DNA of 64,000 bases from Euptelea pleiosperma. Its lineage: Eukaryota > Streptophyta > Magnoliopsida > Ranunculales > Eupteleaceae. Positions within the stretch are counted from its first letter, which is position 1. Each line of letters opens with the position of its first letter. The notes under the pieces were generated by a model, which worked only from the letters and a program-made list of their open reading frames with translations, was not told the DNA's origin and made no database searches. The stretch lies in NCBI GenBank assembly GCA_035048495.1, contig CM068547.1, forward strand, positions 27,287,913 to 27,351,912, written 5' to 3'. Below are positions 24,701 to 36,700 of the stretch, piece by piece. The position numbers were made by a program, and so were the translations under genes.

Positions 24701-27700
24701 ATTTGCAAATCGTATTTGTTTTAAAATAAACAAAAGTCGCTGATTTAAGTGGTTTTACGCATGAGGAATGTACTTACTGGGCCCTAGCTCATCGTTTTAA
24801 AATGTTTTGTTTTCAGGAAAGGATAAGGGGAAGTTGGACTGATGCTTCCAGCATTTCTGTTGATAGACTTGTGCTTTTGACGATGTTATATTTTGTTTAA
24901 TTCTTCTATCTTGTAGAAGGATACATGAGTTATGTAGGTCCTTTGACCGTTTAGTAACATGTATTTGGGAGTACGATATATATACAATGTTTTCTTTTGG
25001 ATGGGCATATTACGGTTTTGTTTGAAGTGAGACATCCTCTAACATTATTAATGTGTCAATGAAGTGCGTTTCGTCTTATGAATTGTTTAAACAAAATGAA
25101 AAAAATTATCCGGTGTATTTCCGCTGCATCGTGATACCAGTTTTGTTTAACTATGCGTTTGTATGATCAGATCGCGCCTCAAGATACAAGAAAGGTCGAT
25201 ATGACCAAATATCGGATTTGGGGGCGTGACAAATACCATCCATCCTTCATGACCAATTGACAATTTCTTTCATTCTATTCAAATTCCCTATATTTGTGTT
25301 TATCAGGAGAAAGGAATGAATCAAAACCATTAGAACTGATCTTTGTACAAATTTTTAGTGAATTAATTTTTTTGAGTAAATTTTTAGTGAAAATTTAAAC
25401 CATTAGAACTGATCATGTCACTAACCCAACGGAAGTGAAAGAGGTGCAAACGGAAGCCCAAAAACAAAATTCCTGGAATATGTCCAGAAATTGTCTAGAA
25501 TCCCCCCACAGGCAGGCAAGCAATTCGATGGATTAACGGCAAAAAGCCTGAACCAGCTCTCACATCTGACGTACCTGACTACATACTAATCTTGAAGACA
25601 ATAGAGTACTGGACAAATAATTAAGATTCCACAGATATGTAAGTGTTGGGATGCACATTGATATCATGCTTCATTCAAATTTCTTGCTTTACTTGTCATG
25701 ATAAAGTTGCATACCTACTGTTGATGGTACCATTTAAAGTTGCAACCGGCACATATTCATCCCCTGTGGCTATGTTAGACCAATCAAAATGAATTCTCCC
25801 ACCACCACCACCACCACCGCCAATAGAGCCACCATTGCCACCAGAAACAGATAAAGACGAGTTTTCTCCAAGTGTAAGTGCTTGAAGGTAAAGAAGAATA
25901 GTCCCACCAGAACCACCACCTAGTCCACCCATCAAAGTACCATTACTGTTTCTTGTTGCTTTGCCATAGCTTTGACCATCAGCCCTTAGAGATCCATAAA
26001 TCTCTATCTTTGCAAGTGGCCATTGAATGGAACCCATCACTAGGAAAAACAAATAGGAGCATCAGTAAATAAAATTCAGATGTCAATCTCCAAAAAAACA
26101 AGGACAAGTAAAAGTAATCCCTTCCGTACCAAAGTCCAGAACATTTGATATTTCAAGTTCCAATAATTTCCTTAGCAAAGTCCAGAACATTAGATATTTC
26201 AAGTTCCAATAACTAGTAAGAATCATCCTAGTAGTTATCCACCTATGCTATGAAGGGAATATCATTCATTGATAACTTCCTAATGCATTTAATAAAATGA
26301 CACTCAAACATGCTCAACTTTTAAACCATAAGCAAACTATTCTTAATGATTTTTCACGATCATGTCACATACATCCTTCAACAGAAAATATTAGAATCTA
26401 CTACTATGAGTCCAAGAAAAACAGTATTCCTAAAATTTGCTCTAAACAGAAAAACAGGTTTGGATGATTTTCCATAACGAAACAACAGCAATATCGTTCT
26501 CTTATGTGGACTTTGCATCTATCAATGTAGATAAGGCAGAGTGGCTCAAGAGAAAGTTCGTGTGAGCAGGAATGATAGAGAGCTGTATCGTTTCATATTT
26601 AATTTTGTATAATGCATAAGCTATGTATAGATGATCCCATAAACATGTAAATTCCTAATTAAGTATATGATATATTCCTGCAGCTCATTTCGGGCTTAAG
26701 ACATTCCACAATATGTTTCTGAGTTATTATGGTATCAGCGCAAAGCCTTTACAGTCAACTTGGGACTGTTGAGGAGTACGTTGCTTTTGTTGCCTCTTTT
26801 GGTTCCACTGAGCTCTGGCAAGGAGAGATCTGTCATTGGGAAGTGATCTGATATACGTAGTTGTGACGCCATGACCAGATTCAACCATCTAAAGAGATAT
26901 GCAATAAAACCCACCAGAAACCATCCTCAACTGTGAAATGTCCAAAATATCTGCCATCTCACTTCTTGTCCTATCTGTGTATCTAAATGTCTACCCTAGC
27001 TTTCTCCACGTTCTTCAACTCCTTTAAGCCTACATCTAGAGACCCCTTTTTTTCTCTAATTAACATGCCCTACCTTTACCATTTCAACCTATAACCCTTC
27101 TTGATCATGTCACGGCATCTTCTTGATTTGAAATGACTTGTCTCAGCTGTCTGATACGTACTCAGTTGATGGATGTCATTCTCTAGGCCACACCGGTGAC
27201 ACCAGTGCTTGAATCTAGATATTTGGGGCCAAATCATTATGTTTCGACAGGTTTTACATCCTTGATCTCCCTCAAATTTTGGTTGATTTATTTGGTGTTA
27301 TCGATTTTGTGAATAGCACATTTGTAATGTGTGGTAGACTGGTAGTTTTTCGTGTGAATCTGTTAGTGCTTGGTAATGGCCTCTAGGGGCAGATCTGAAA
27401 CCATATCTGTCAAATGATGGGAAAATTGCTCCCTTTACGAGTTTCGCCTCAGGGTCTTTCTCAAAGGAAAAGGATTCTGAGATATTGTTGATGTAAGTGT
27501 TCCCCAACCCACTGACCAAAAGGATTGCTCAATAAAGAACAAGTAACGCACTAACACTCATGTTGTGACAGTACTCTGAATTCTGGGGAACCGCATATAG
27601 CATTGATTTTGAGACCTTGTCGTACTTGAAAAGGTATGTGAGCTCAATTGAAGCAAGTCTATCAAGACTCGAATCAAGCTTGCAAATTTCAAATTGAATA

Positions 27701-30700
27701 TCAGATCTACCAATATTTTCCAGAGGACCAAGATTTCGAGACTTAATACTTTAGGTTCATGGCTTCGTGACCTGAGTAAAGTATGACAGTAAGATCGGGT
27801 TTTGTTTTTGATAACTAACAATGAGTATTAAACTAAAAATGGGGAAAAGTCCTATATCGAGGCAACAAGCTTGTGGAGGATTGTCATGGCGGGCAAATAC
27901 GGCCTTTCTTCTTATGGGTGGAAAAGTCTCCAAGTCAGAAACCCCTATGGGTGTAGTGTATGGAGAGGTATCCTGAAGGTGTCCAAGGATTTTGATAAAG
28001 GGGTCCGGTACGAGGTAGGGGCAGGGGATAGAATCAGTTTCTGGGAAGACACCTGGTGTGGAGATAAGCCGCTGAAGGAAGATTACCCGGAGTTGTATTC
28101 CATGTCGGAGAAGAAAGGAGGATCGATTCTTGCTTGCTACAGATATGAAGGGGAGACAAGAGGGTGGAATTTGGGCTTTAGAAGGAACTTGAATGATTGG
28201 GAGATTGATCCGTTCTCTAGTCTTATATCGAGACTGCAGGATGTTATCCTTAGGCCGTCGGTGCAAGATAGAAGAGTGTGGTCCTGGAGTAAAGGGAAGT
28301 CTTTTACGGTGAAATCTTTTTATGTGGAACTTCATAGATCTGAAGGAACTACATTTCCAGTGTCCTCGGTTTGGAAAGCCAAGAGTCCCTCTAAGGTTGC
28401 TTTTTTCGCCTGGGAAGCATCTCTGGACAAGATTCCCACCATAGACCACTTGATGGCTAGAGGTCTCAACTTGGTATAATATTGCTGGATGTGCAAAACC
28501 AATGGGGAATCGGTACCATCTCCTTCTCCATTGTGAGATGCCCACAAAGATATGGAGTACTTTCTTGTTAAACTTCGGGGTGAGCTGGGTGATGCCGGCT
28601 TCTCTTATGTCTCTCATTTCGAACTGAAAGTCTAAAGCGTTCTCATCTAGAGGGAATGTGCTATGGAAAATGACCCCTCTTGCGATTATCTGGGGCATTT
28701 GGAGGGAGAGAAACCAAAGGGTTTTTGAAGATAAAGAAGTGGAAACGCATTCTATTATCCTTAATATTAAGGGGCTGCTGTTTTTGTGGTCTAAAGCGGT
28801 TTCGGAGTGTAGGGGCTTATTTTTTGAAGACTTTGTATTCCGTTGGGATAGCATATGTTCTAGGGAAGGGAGTTAATAGGAGTTTGATTTTTTCTGTTTT
28901 CTTGCCAGGGCTTTGTGTAGGTCATCTCGACCTGCCTCTCTAGCTGTGGCTGTATCTTTCGGCTTCGGCCTTTTAATACATTTACACTTATCAAAAAAAA
29001 AAAAATGGGGTACACAAAGCTAGGGACCTGAATTCCCTTTGTATAAAAGAGTTGTTGGAGTTTTTGTTTGCACCCACATTGGTGTCCATTAGTGGGCTGC
29101 GTCTCACGTGGGAAGTTCTTTTGTTTCTTAGGAGAGTTAAGTGGGCCAGCCACTTAACCCACATTTTATCTTTATGGGAGTTAAGTGGCCCCACTACTTA
29201 ACTCCACATTTTGGTCATTGTAGGGGTTCTCCTCGTCATATATATATAATACTTGTGTGAGAGAGATTGAACAACTATTCAATCCCTTCTCTTCCCACAA
29301 CTTCTCTCTCGAACCCTAATCTCCTTCTCCACCTTCTTCCGTCACCATAACTATTTCTCTTCTTCTCTCCTTAATCTTTTCTTCACTGATTACAACTTAA
29401 ATTACAACACCCTATAGTGTGTGCAAGAAGTTCTAGTCAACATATTCCCTAATCATGGTTAGGTAAGTGTCAAGTACTATCATGCACAAGTATGGGCAAT
29501 CATGTCTCAGGTAGGTAGGAAATGTCCCATCAATTGGGGGTAAGTAAAGTCCCTCCATGGAATGACTCCGACCATCTTAGTAGTCGGACCACCTCACATA
29601 ACCAGCACTCTTCCTCTTCTCACTCGCCGCGGTCCTTAAGCCATGAACCATTGGCCGAGAACCGACATCTTGGCCGAGCACGATTCTTGGACAGTGTTAC
29701 TTCGATCGAGGCGGAGGATGTTGGAGTTTATGTTTGCACCCACGTGGGTGTCTATAAGTGGGCTGCATCCCACTTCCCACGTGGGAAGTTCTTTTGTTTC
29801 TTAGGAGGGTTAAGTGGGCCACCTACTTAACCCACGTTTTATTTTTATGAGAGTTAAGTGGCCCCACCACTTAACTCCACGTTTTTGTCTTTGTAGGTAT
29901 TCTCCCCATCATATATATAATACTTGTGTGAGAGAGATTGAAATTAATTCAATCTCTTCTTTTCCCACAACTTCTCTCTCTAACCCTAATCTCCTTCTCC
30001 ATCTTATTCTGCCTCCGTTACTATTTCTCTTCTCTATTCAATCTTTTCTCCACTAGTTACAACCTAAATTACATCAAAGGAATTGCAACCCTTGACTTCC
30101 TCAGACTATGACCAAGAACTCCCAACTCAGTCACACCATGTGGCCAAGAACTAACCATCTAGTCCACTAGGTTTGACACCCCTTCCATTGATGAGAAGTA
30201 TGCGTGGCACATGTGCTTCCCAACACGTGCCGAACATTTGCCACCAATCCATCACCCTCTGGGTAAGCCACGTGGAGGGTGCAAGGTGCAAATATTAGCA
30301 CACACAGCAATGTATGGTTACGAGTACTTAGTTGCATGAAGTGGGAGTGGTAGTGGGAGATGACTTGGGTGTGAGAACGGGGAACTGGTTGTTGCAAACA
30401 AGTTTTATATTGCTCTATTTTAGGAAATGGGAGCGGCAACAAGATTCCGAAGTAGGAACGAGAGCTAAGTGGCACCTGGGATAAAAGGTTCCTGCAACTA
30501 TGCCTTTAAGATGATTTTGTTGTTTTTGTTCCTACCCTTAAACCTCTATATGCTGACAATGCAATCCAAATTGCATTGAAAAGTCTCCACAAGCACACAA
30601 AGCACAATGAAGTAGAATGTCATTTCATTCGTGAGAGGAGATTCAAGGGTCTCATTATCTTCCAAATGTTGCCTCTCAGTACCAGCTTGCTAGCATTTTC

Positions 30701-33700
30701 ACTTAAAGCAGTGACTTTAGCAAGACACGCCCTCCTAGTTGTTGTCAGTATGAGGGAGAATATAATATAAGATATATGGTGGGTGGAGATATTAATGTGG
30801 GTGTAATTGTTTTGACCTAGTAATATAAATAATATTGTGGGACGTTGGTGGATTTAACTCTCCAACGCTTTCCCTTCTTCTTTTCCTCTCTTCTTCTCCT
30901 CTCTTCCCGAAACCCTAAAATTCTACTTGGTATCAGAGCATAGCGAATCGAATCCGCACAAAAACTTCAGGGGTGAATCTCCTCACGCCTCAGACCTTCA
31001 AGGGGTGATCAACATTGCTGACGTCATGGAGCCGTACGGCTGACGTCATCAACTGTACGGACAGGGTGCTCAAGATCTCCAAAACCTTCACCTTCCATTA
31101 GATGACATTTTTCTAGGAATTTTGGTGATTTTTTGAGAATTTTTTGGACATTTTTTTAGCATGTTTGGCTGATATTCGAAAATATTGAAAAACAGGCTCG
31201 TTTCAGTTCGTGGTGAGTTGCGACCTCTTTCGAAGCTTCTTGGCTTCGATTGCTGCTTCGTTTTGGTCCCCCCCATTATTACCTACAGGCCTATGCCATT
31301 TATTTTAAGTTTGGTAGAGTATTGAGGCTGGGGAATCGATTTCTCCCCCCTATTATTACCGCCGGCGACTTTTTTGCCCTTATTGGGCATCACGAACACC
31401 CACAATCCCTGTTGGTTGGCTCCCCTATGCCTTTAATCCTTTCTTGGATGCTTTGTTGGAACTTTGGGATGATCCCATCACTCCGTGATCTCTTGGTTAG
31501 CGTGGCTTAAGTCGTTTGACTCGTTTCGATCTCCGTCGTGCCTCCAGTTTGGCTCAGATCGTGGTAGCTGTTTATTGGGTGGTCTTTTTCTATTATTTGC
31601 TTGTTATTTGTTGTTTGTGACGCAGCTATGCCGATGTCGGATGAATCCGGAGCCTCCGATGTGGTCTCCAGGCCTATCGGTCCTCCAGTTTCAGCCCCTA
31701 CTCCATATGAAAACCCTGTGTTGCAGATCACCACTATCAAGCTGGCTAGAAAAAATTATTTGGAATGGTCTAGGGCTGCCAAGATGTTTATTGGTGGCCG
31801 TGGGAAACAAGGATATCTTACTGGCCGTCTAGTGGCCCCTAAAGAGGATGACCCCGAGTTTGAGAAATGGGAATCGGGCAATTTGACTGTTATGTCGTGG
31901 CTTCTTAACTCTATGGAGCCCCACATCAGTCGAGGATTCCTATTTCATACTACTGCAAAGGAGATCTGGGACTTTGCATCTCAGACCTATTCCCAGCAAA
32001 AGAATGTTGCTCGTGTGTATCAGTTGCGCCAGAGCATTGCCACTCTTCGTCAAGGGGACTTGCCTTTGGCCGAGTATTTTGCTAAGCTTCGTAGCATGTG
32101 GGAGGAACTTGATTATTATCAAGTTTTTACCCCTGCCTGTACCACAGATGGTAAGGCATATCGCACGTTGGTGGATCAGAACAGGATATATGAGTTCCTT
32201 GCTGGCTTGAATGCTGATTTCGAGTTAGCCCGTGTCCAGTTGCTCAGTAAAGATGATTTACCCTCGCTTAACCAAGTATATGCCTATGTTCAAAGTGAAG
32301 AAAGTCGCAGAGATGTCATGTCTCCTCTTCCCAAACATGAAAAGTCTGCCTTGGCTGCAGTCTCATCATCACAGAAACCACCACGACATCGCCCTAAAGG
32401 TCCTCCACCTACTTGTGCTCATTGTGGCAAGAAAGGCCACAGTCAAGATAAATGCTAGAGTCTTCATATGTGTGAGGGGTGTGGCAAGAAGGGCCATAGT
32501 AAAGAAAAATGTTGGAATATTGTTGGACGACCCCCGCAGTCGTCCCTGCCGTCGTCACGCGCACCTCCCACTGCCCACAGCGTTGCTATGGATACTCCTA
32601 CAGATCCATCCCCTTCCTCGGACACATCACCAGTTACTATTTCTCGAGAGGAGCTCGAGAATATACGGCGCTTTATGGCCCACTTGGATGGACCTTCGGC
32701 CACTTCAGCATTTGCCCAGTCAGGTACAATCAGTTCTGCCCATCATGTTTCCGCCTCTACTTCTTCCTCACCCTAGATTATTGATTCGGGGGCTTCAGAG
32801 CATATGACGGGTATGTCTACCTTATTTTCTTTCTATTCTGTGGGTTCTGGGGCTGATAAAGTCCGCATCGCAGATGGCACCCTTTCCTCTGTCTCTGGGA
32901 AAGGTCGTGTCACAGCCACATCCGAGATTTCTTTATCCTCTGTCCTTCATGTTCCCAAGTTTGATACTAACCTGCTTTCTGTTAGCTCTCTCACAAAAAC
33001 TCTGAATTGTTGTGTCACTTTCTTTCCTTCTCATTGTGTGTTTCAGGACTTGGGCACGAGTAGGACGATTGGCACTGGACGTAAAGTGAATGGTCTCTAT
33101 CTCCTGGATGCGTCTCCCACAGTTCCAGCCGCGTTGCAGTCTCGTAGTCATAATAATAGTTTCAATAAGGAGCAGCTACTGTCTTGGCATGCTCGTCTTG
33201 GTCATGTGTCTTTTCCATATTTACGTCTCTTATTTCCTACATTGTTTCAGTCTGTATCGCTGTCTGAACTTCATTGTGAAGTGTGTGCTCTGTCCAAGCA
33301 CACTCGTTCTGTTTTCCCACCACGGGGTAATAAAAGTAATGCTATTTTTTATTTGATTCATTTTGATGTTTGAGGCCCGTCCCCGGTTACTTCCATTTTT
33401 GGTTATCGCTACTTTGTCTCGTTTGTGGATGATTTCTCTAGGTGCACATGGATATTTGTTATGAAATCTAAAGATGAAGTGTTTTCTATCTTCTAGAACT
33501 TCCACAAACTAATCCTTACCCAGTTTGGAAAGTGTATAAAAGTTCTCCGATCTGATCAAGGGGGAGAGTACATGTATGGGGGGTTGAAGTTGTACTTGGC
33601 AGAGCATGGTATTGAGCATCAAAATTCATGTGTGTTCACCCCACAACAAAATGGGGTGGCCGAAAGAAAAAATCGACATCTACTGGAAGTGGTTCGTTCT

Positions 33701-36700
33701 CTCTTTTGTGGTACAATGTTCCCAAAACTTATTGGTCTGATGCCGTGTTTCTTGCCGCCTTCCTCATCAACATGCCATCTCGGTCTCTTCAGTTCCACAC
33801 TCCTTTTCAGTTCCTTCGTCCCTCTAGTCCTCCATTTGCGGTTCCTCTGAAAATCTTTGGCTGTGTTTGTTACGTCCATATCCTTGGCCCTCATCGGACA
33901 AAGTTGGACCCTAAAGCACTTAAATGTGTGTTCCTAGGGTACTCCTCAAGCTCGAAGGGGTATAAATGCTATCATCCTCCCACACGAAGGAGGTTTGTGA
34001 CTATGGATGTCACTTTTCTGGAATCGGCTCCTTTTTTTTCCGCTGCTAGCCCTACCGATCCTCAGGGGGAGAGTAGTTGGTGTGAGGAACGGCATGTGAC
34101 CCCTGCTTTGCCCGTGACACTAGATGATCCAATTATTGATACTATTATGCATGACAGAGACACTAGCAAGCAGGGGGAGCTGCAAGTCTATACTCGTCGT
34201 AGAGTAAGGGAGACAAAGACCATTCCTGAATGTCAAGGTCAAGACTCCTCCTCACTGGATCCAGGTAATTCCTCATTTGGTTCCCCTTTGGTTTCCTCTT
34301 CTTTATGTGATAGTAGTTCTGATCTTCCTATTGCTCTTCGGAAAGGGAGGAGATCCTGTACTCAACACCCTATTGCTAATTTTGTTTCCTATGATAACTT
34401 GTCACCATCCTACAAATCTTTTGTTACCTCCCTGTCCTCTGTTACTCTTCCTTCTTCTGTCATAGAGGCTCTAAAACAACCTAGATGGAAGGAGGCGATG
34501 GTTGAGGAAATGAACGCACTGGAAAAAAATAATACATGGGAACTGGTTCGGTTACCACAGGGCAAGAAGCCGGTTGGATATAAGTGGGTTTATACAGTAA
34601 AATGCAAACCGGATGGATCTGTGGATAGATACAAGGCACGGTTGGTGGCTAAGGGCTATTCTCAGACATATGGTATTGACTACAAGGAGACATTTGCTCC
34701 TGTAGCCAAACTAAACTCTATTCGGGTTATTCTCTCACTCGCAGCAAGTCAGTCCTGGCTACTACTACAGCTCGATGTTAAGAATGCATTCCTCCATGGT
34801 GACTTGAAGGAAGAGGTTTACATGCTCCCCCCTTCAGGGTTCCGGGTGTCTGATGACATGCAGAGAGTGTGTAAGTTGAAGAAAACTCTGTATGGTTTGA
34901 AACAGTCACCAAGAGCATGGTTTGAAAGATTCAGCGGAGCGGTTAAACAATTGGGATACAACCAGGGTCAGGCAGACCACACACTCTTTATCAGACGAGT
35001 AGGGGGGACTACGACTATCCTAATTGTGTATGTGGACGACATTATTGTCACAGGGAACTGTGCAACAGAAATTTCCAGACTTAAGAGCTTCTGGCAGCTG
35101 AATTTGAAATTAAGGATCTAGGCACCTTAAAGTACTTCTTGGGCATTGAGGTTGCAAGATCGAATGAGGGAATATACATATGCCAGAGGAAATATGTATT
35201 GGATTTACTTCAGGATACAGGCATGTTGGGGGCACGACCTGTTGATACCCCGATTGAAGCAAACCATCTGCTAGATGGTCAATCAGGAGAACTCCTTGAG
35301 GATGTGGGTAGCTTTCAGAGACTCGTGGGACGCCTCATCTACCTAGCTCACACACGACCGGATATTGCATATGCCGTGAGTGTGGTGAACCAGTACATGC
35401 ACGCGCCTCGCACCGCACTTGGAAGCTACTAACCGTATCTTGAGATACTTGAAGTCATCCCCAGGGAAGGAATTGTTATTTCGTCGTCATGGGCATACGA
35501 GGGTTGAAGGCTTTACTGATGCAGATTGGGCTGGTGCCCAAGATGATAGACGGTCTACTTCAGGCTATTGCACATTTGTGGGAGGCAATCTAGTAACCTG
35601 GAGGAGCAAGCAGCAAGTGGTAGCTCGATCAAGTGCGGAAGCCGAATTCCGATCTATGGCCCATGGTCTGTGTGAGCTACTATGGCTCAAAATTTTACTT
35701 AGGGAGCTAGGTTTCCCGATTGAAGGATCTATGTCGTTATATTGTAACAACAAGGCGGCCATAAGCATTGCACATAATCCCGTGCAACATGATAGAACAA
35801 AGCACATCGAAGTCGATAGACATTTCATTCGCGAGAAAGTTACTTCGGGAGTAATCTGTACACCATTCGTGCCTACGTCAGAACAAGTGGCTGATGTTCT
35901 CACCAAAGGTGTTGCGGTTGCTCCATTTCGGGTATGTTTGGACAAGTTAGGCATGATCGATATTCATGCACCAACTTGAGGGGGAGTGTTGTCAGTATGA
36001 GGGAGAATATAATATAAGACATATGGTGGGTGGAGATATTAATGTGGGTGTAATTGTTTTGACCTAGTAATATAAATAATATTGTGGGACGTTGGTGGAT
36101 TTAACTCTCCAACGCTTTCCCTTCTTCTTTTCCTCTCTTCTTCTCCTCTCTTCCCGAAACCCTAAAATTCTACTCTAGTTTGTAAATTGATGCTTTTTGC
36201 TCCCTCCATTCAATTTGAGCGAGTGTGATGATATAAAATCTTAGTGTTTGTGCATTGCATTTTATACAACACATAAGCTATGCGTAGAGGAGCCAAGGAG
36301 TTTACTTGTACTTTCATAGTTCAGTATATAACATATTCTGGAAGCTTGTTTTGAGCTAAGCCACTCCACTATCTGTTTTTTACTTATCAGTTTGAAGAGG
36401 ATGAAGAGGTAGCAGGGACAATTAAAGCACTAAATGGTGTCAAGAACAGCATGAAACCAGACAAGCTATTGAACTGTTAAGGCCCTGCAGTTCAGTAAGA
36501 CCCGGTTGGACTGTTATGGTTTGACAGAATAATTTGAATGAAATAGCATACAAGAACGGAAGAAGCTGATGGCAAAAGGCATCAGAAACAAGAGAAAATG
36601 GTGACTAATGTTGGAGAACTCATCAATTTTCGTTTAGAAACTTCTGAGCACCCATTTGCATGGAATTACTAGCAACAAAAATTAATAGAAAATTTTCAGC

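Larger units (their letters stand above)
23131..25231 (+). mobile_element. Solo LTR, 2.1 kb, Gypsy-type
   Basis: The unit begins TGTAATGACC and ends GGGGGCGTGACA, and is flanked by AATAC on both sides (23126-23130 and 25232-25236), a 5-bp target duplication. The length, TG...CA ends and absence of internal sequence mark a solo LTR left by recombination between two LTRs. A CTATAAATACAAG promoter-like box near 23398 suggests plus orientation. Inside are a TTTA/ATTA low-complexity tract and three copies of a ~60-bp repeat. Confidence 0.85.
30740..36174 (+). mobile_element. E3: young Copia retrotransposon
   Basis: The LTRs 30740-30927 and 35987-36174 are both 188 bp and by eye differ at one position. 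CTAGT is duplicated at 30735-30739 and 36175-36179. The LTR runs TGTTGTCAG...TTCTACT, the primer site is TGGTATCAGAGC at 30928, and the purine tract TTGAGGGGGAG precedes the right LTR. Total length is 5,435 bp. It is a different family from E1, E2 and E4 by LTR, but gag-pol is clearly related. The near-identical LTRs indicate recent insertion, yet the coding region has four stops and about three frameshifts. Confidence 0.95.
26573..36386 (+). mobile_element. E5: ancient Copia relic, host of nested elements
   Basis: Two diverged LTR-like blocks, about 26573-26729 and 36226-36386, share TTTTGTATAATGCATAAGC / TTTTATACAACACATAAGC, GTATAT(G/A)ATATATTC-like and CATTCCACAATATG / CCACTCCACTATCTG segments. 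The left block is followed by a primer site (TGGTATCAGCGC, 26730). The right block is preceded by a purine-tract remnant (AATTTGAGCGAGTG) and the end of a Copia RNase H. Most of the coding region is lost. A LINE, a TRIM and Copia E3 are inserted in it. Boundaries are approximate and no target duplication is seen. Confidence 0.65.

Noticed and set aside
25790..25830. GGT/CCA repeat that could be a microsatellite
   Set aside because: It encodes the conserved Gly run of the host exon and is in frame.
27757..28854. A 365-residue open frame on the minus strand
   Set aside because: It lies opposite the LINE ORF2 fragment, which has clear family motifs on the plus strand. The minus frame shows none and is a shadow.
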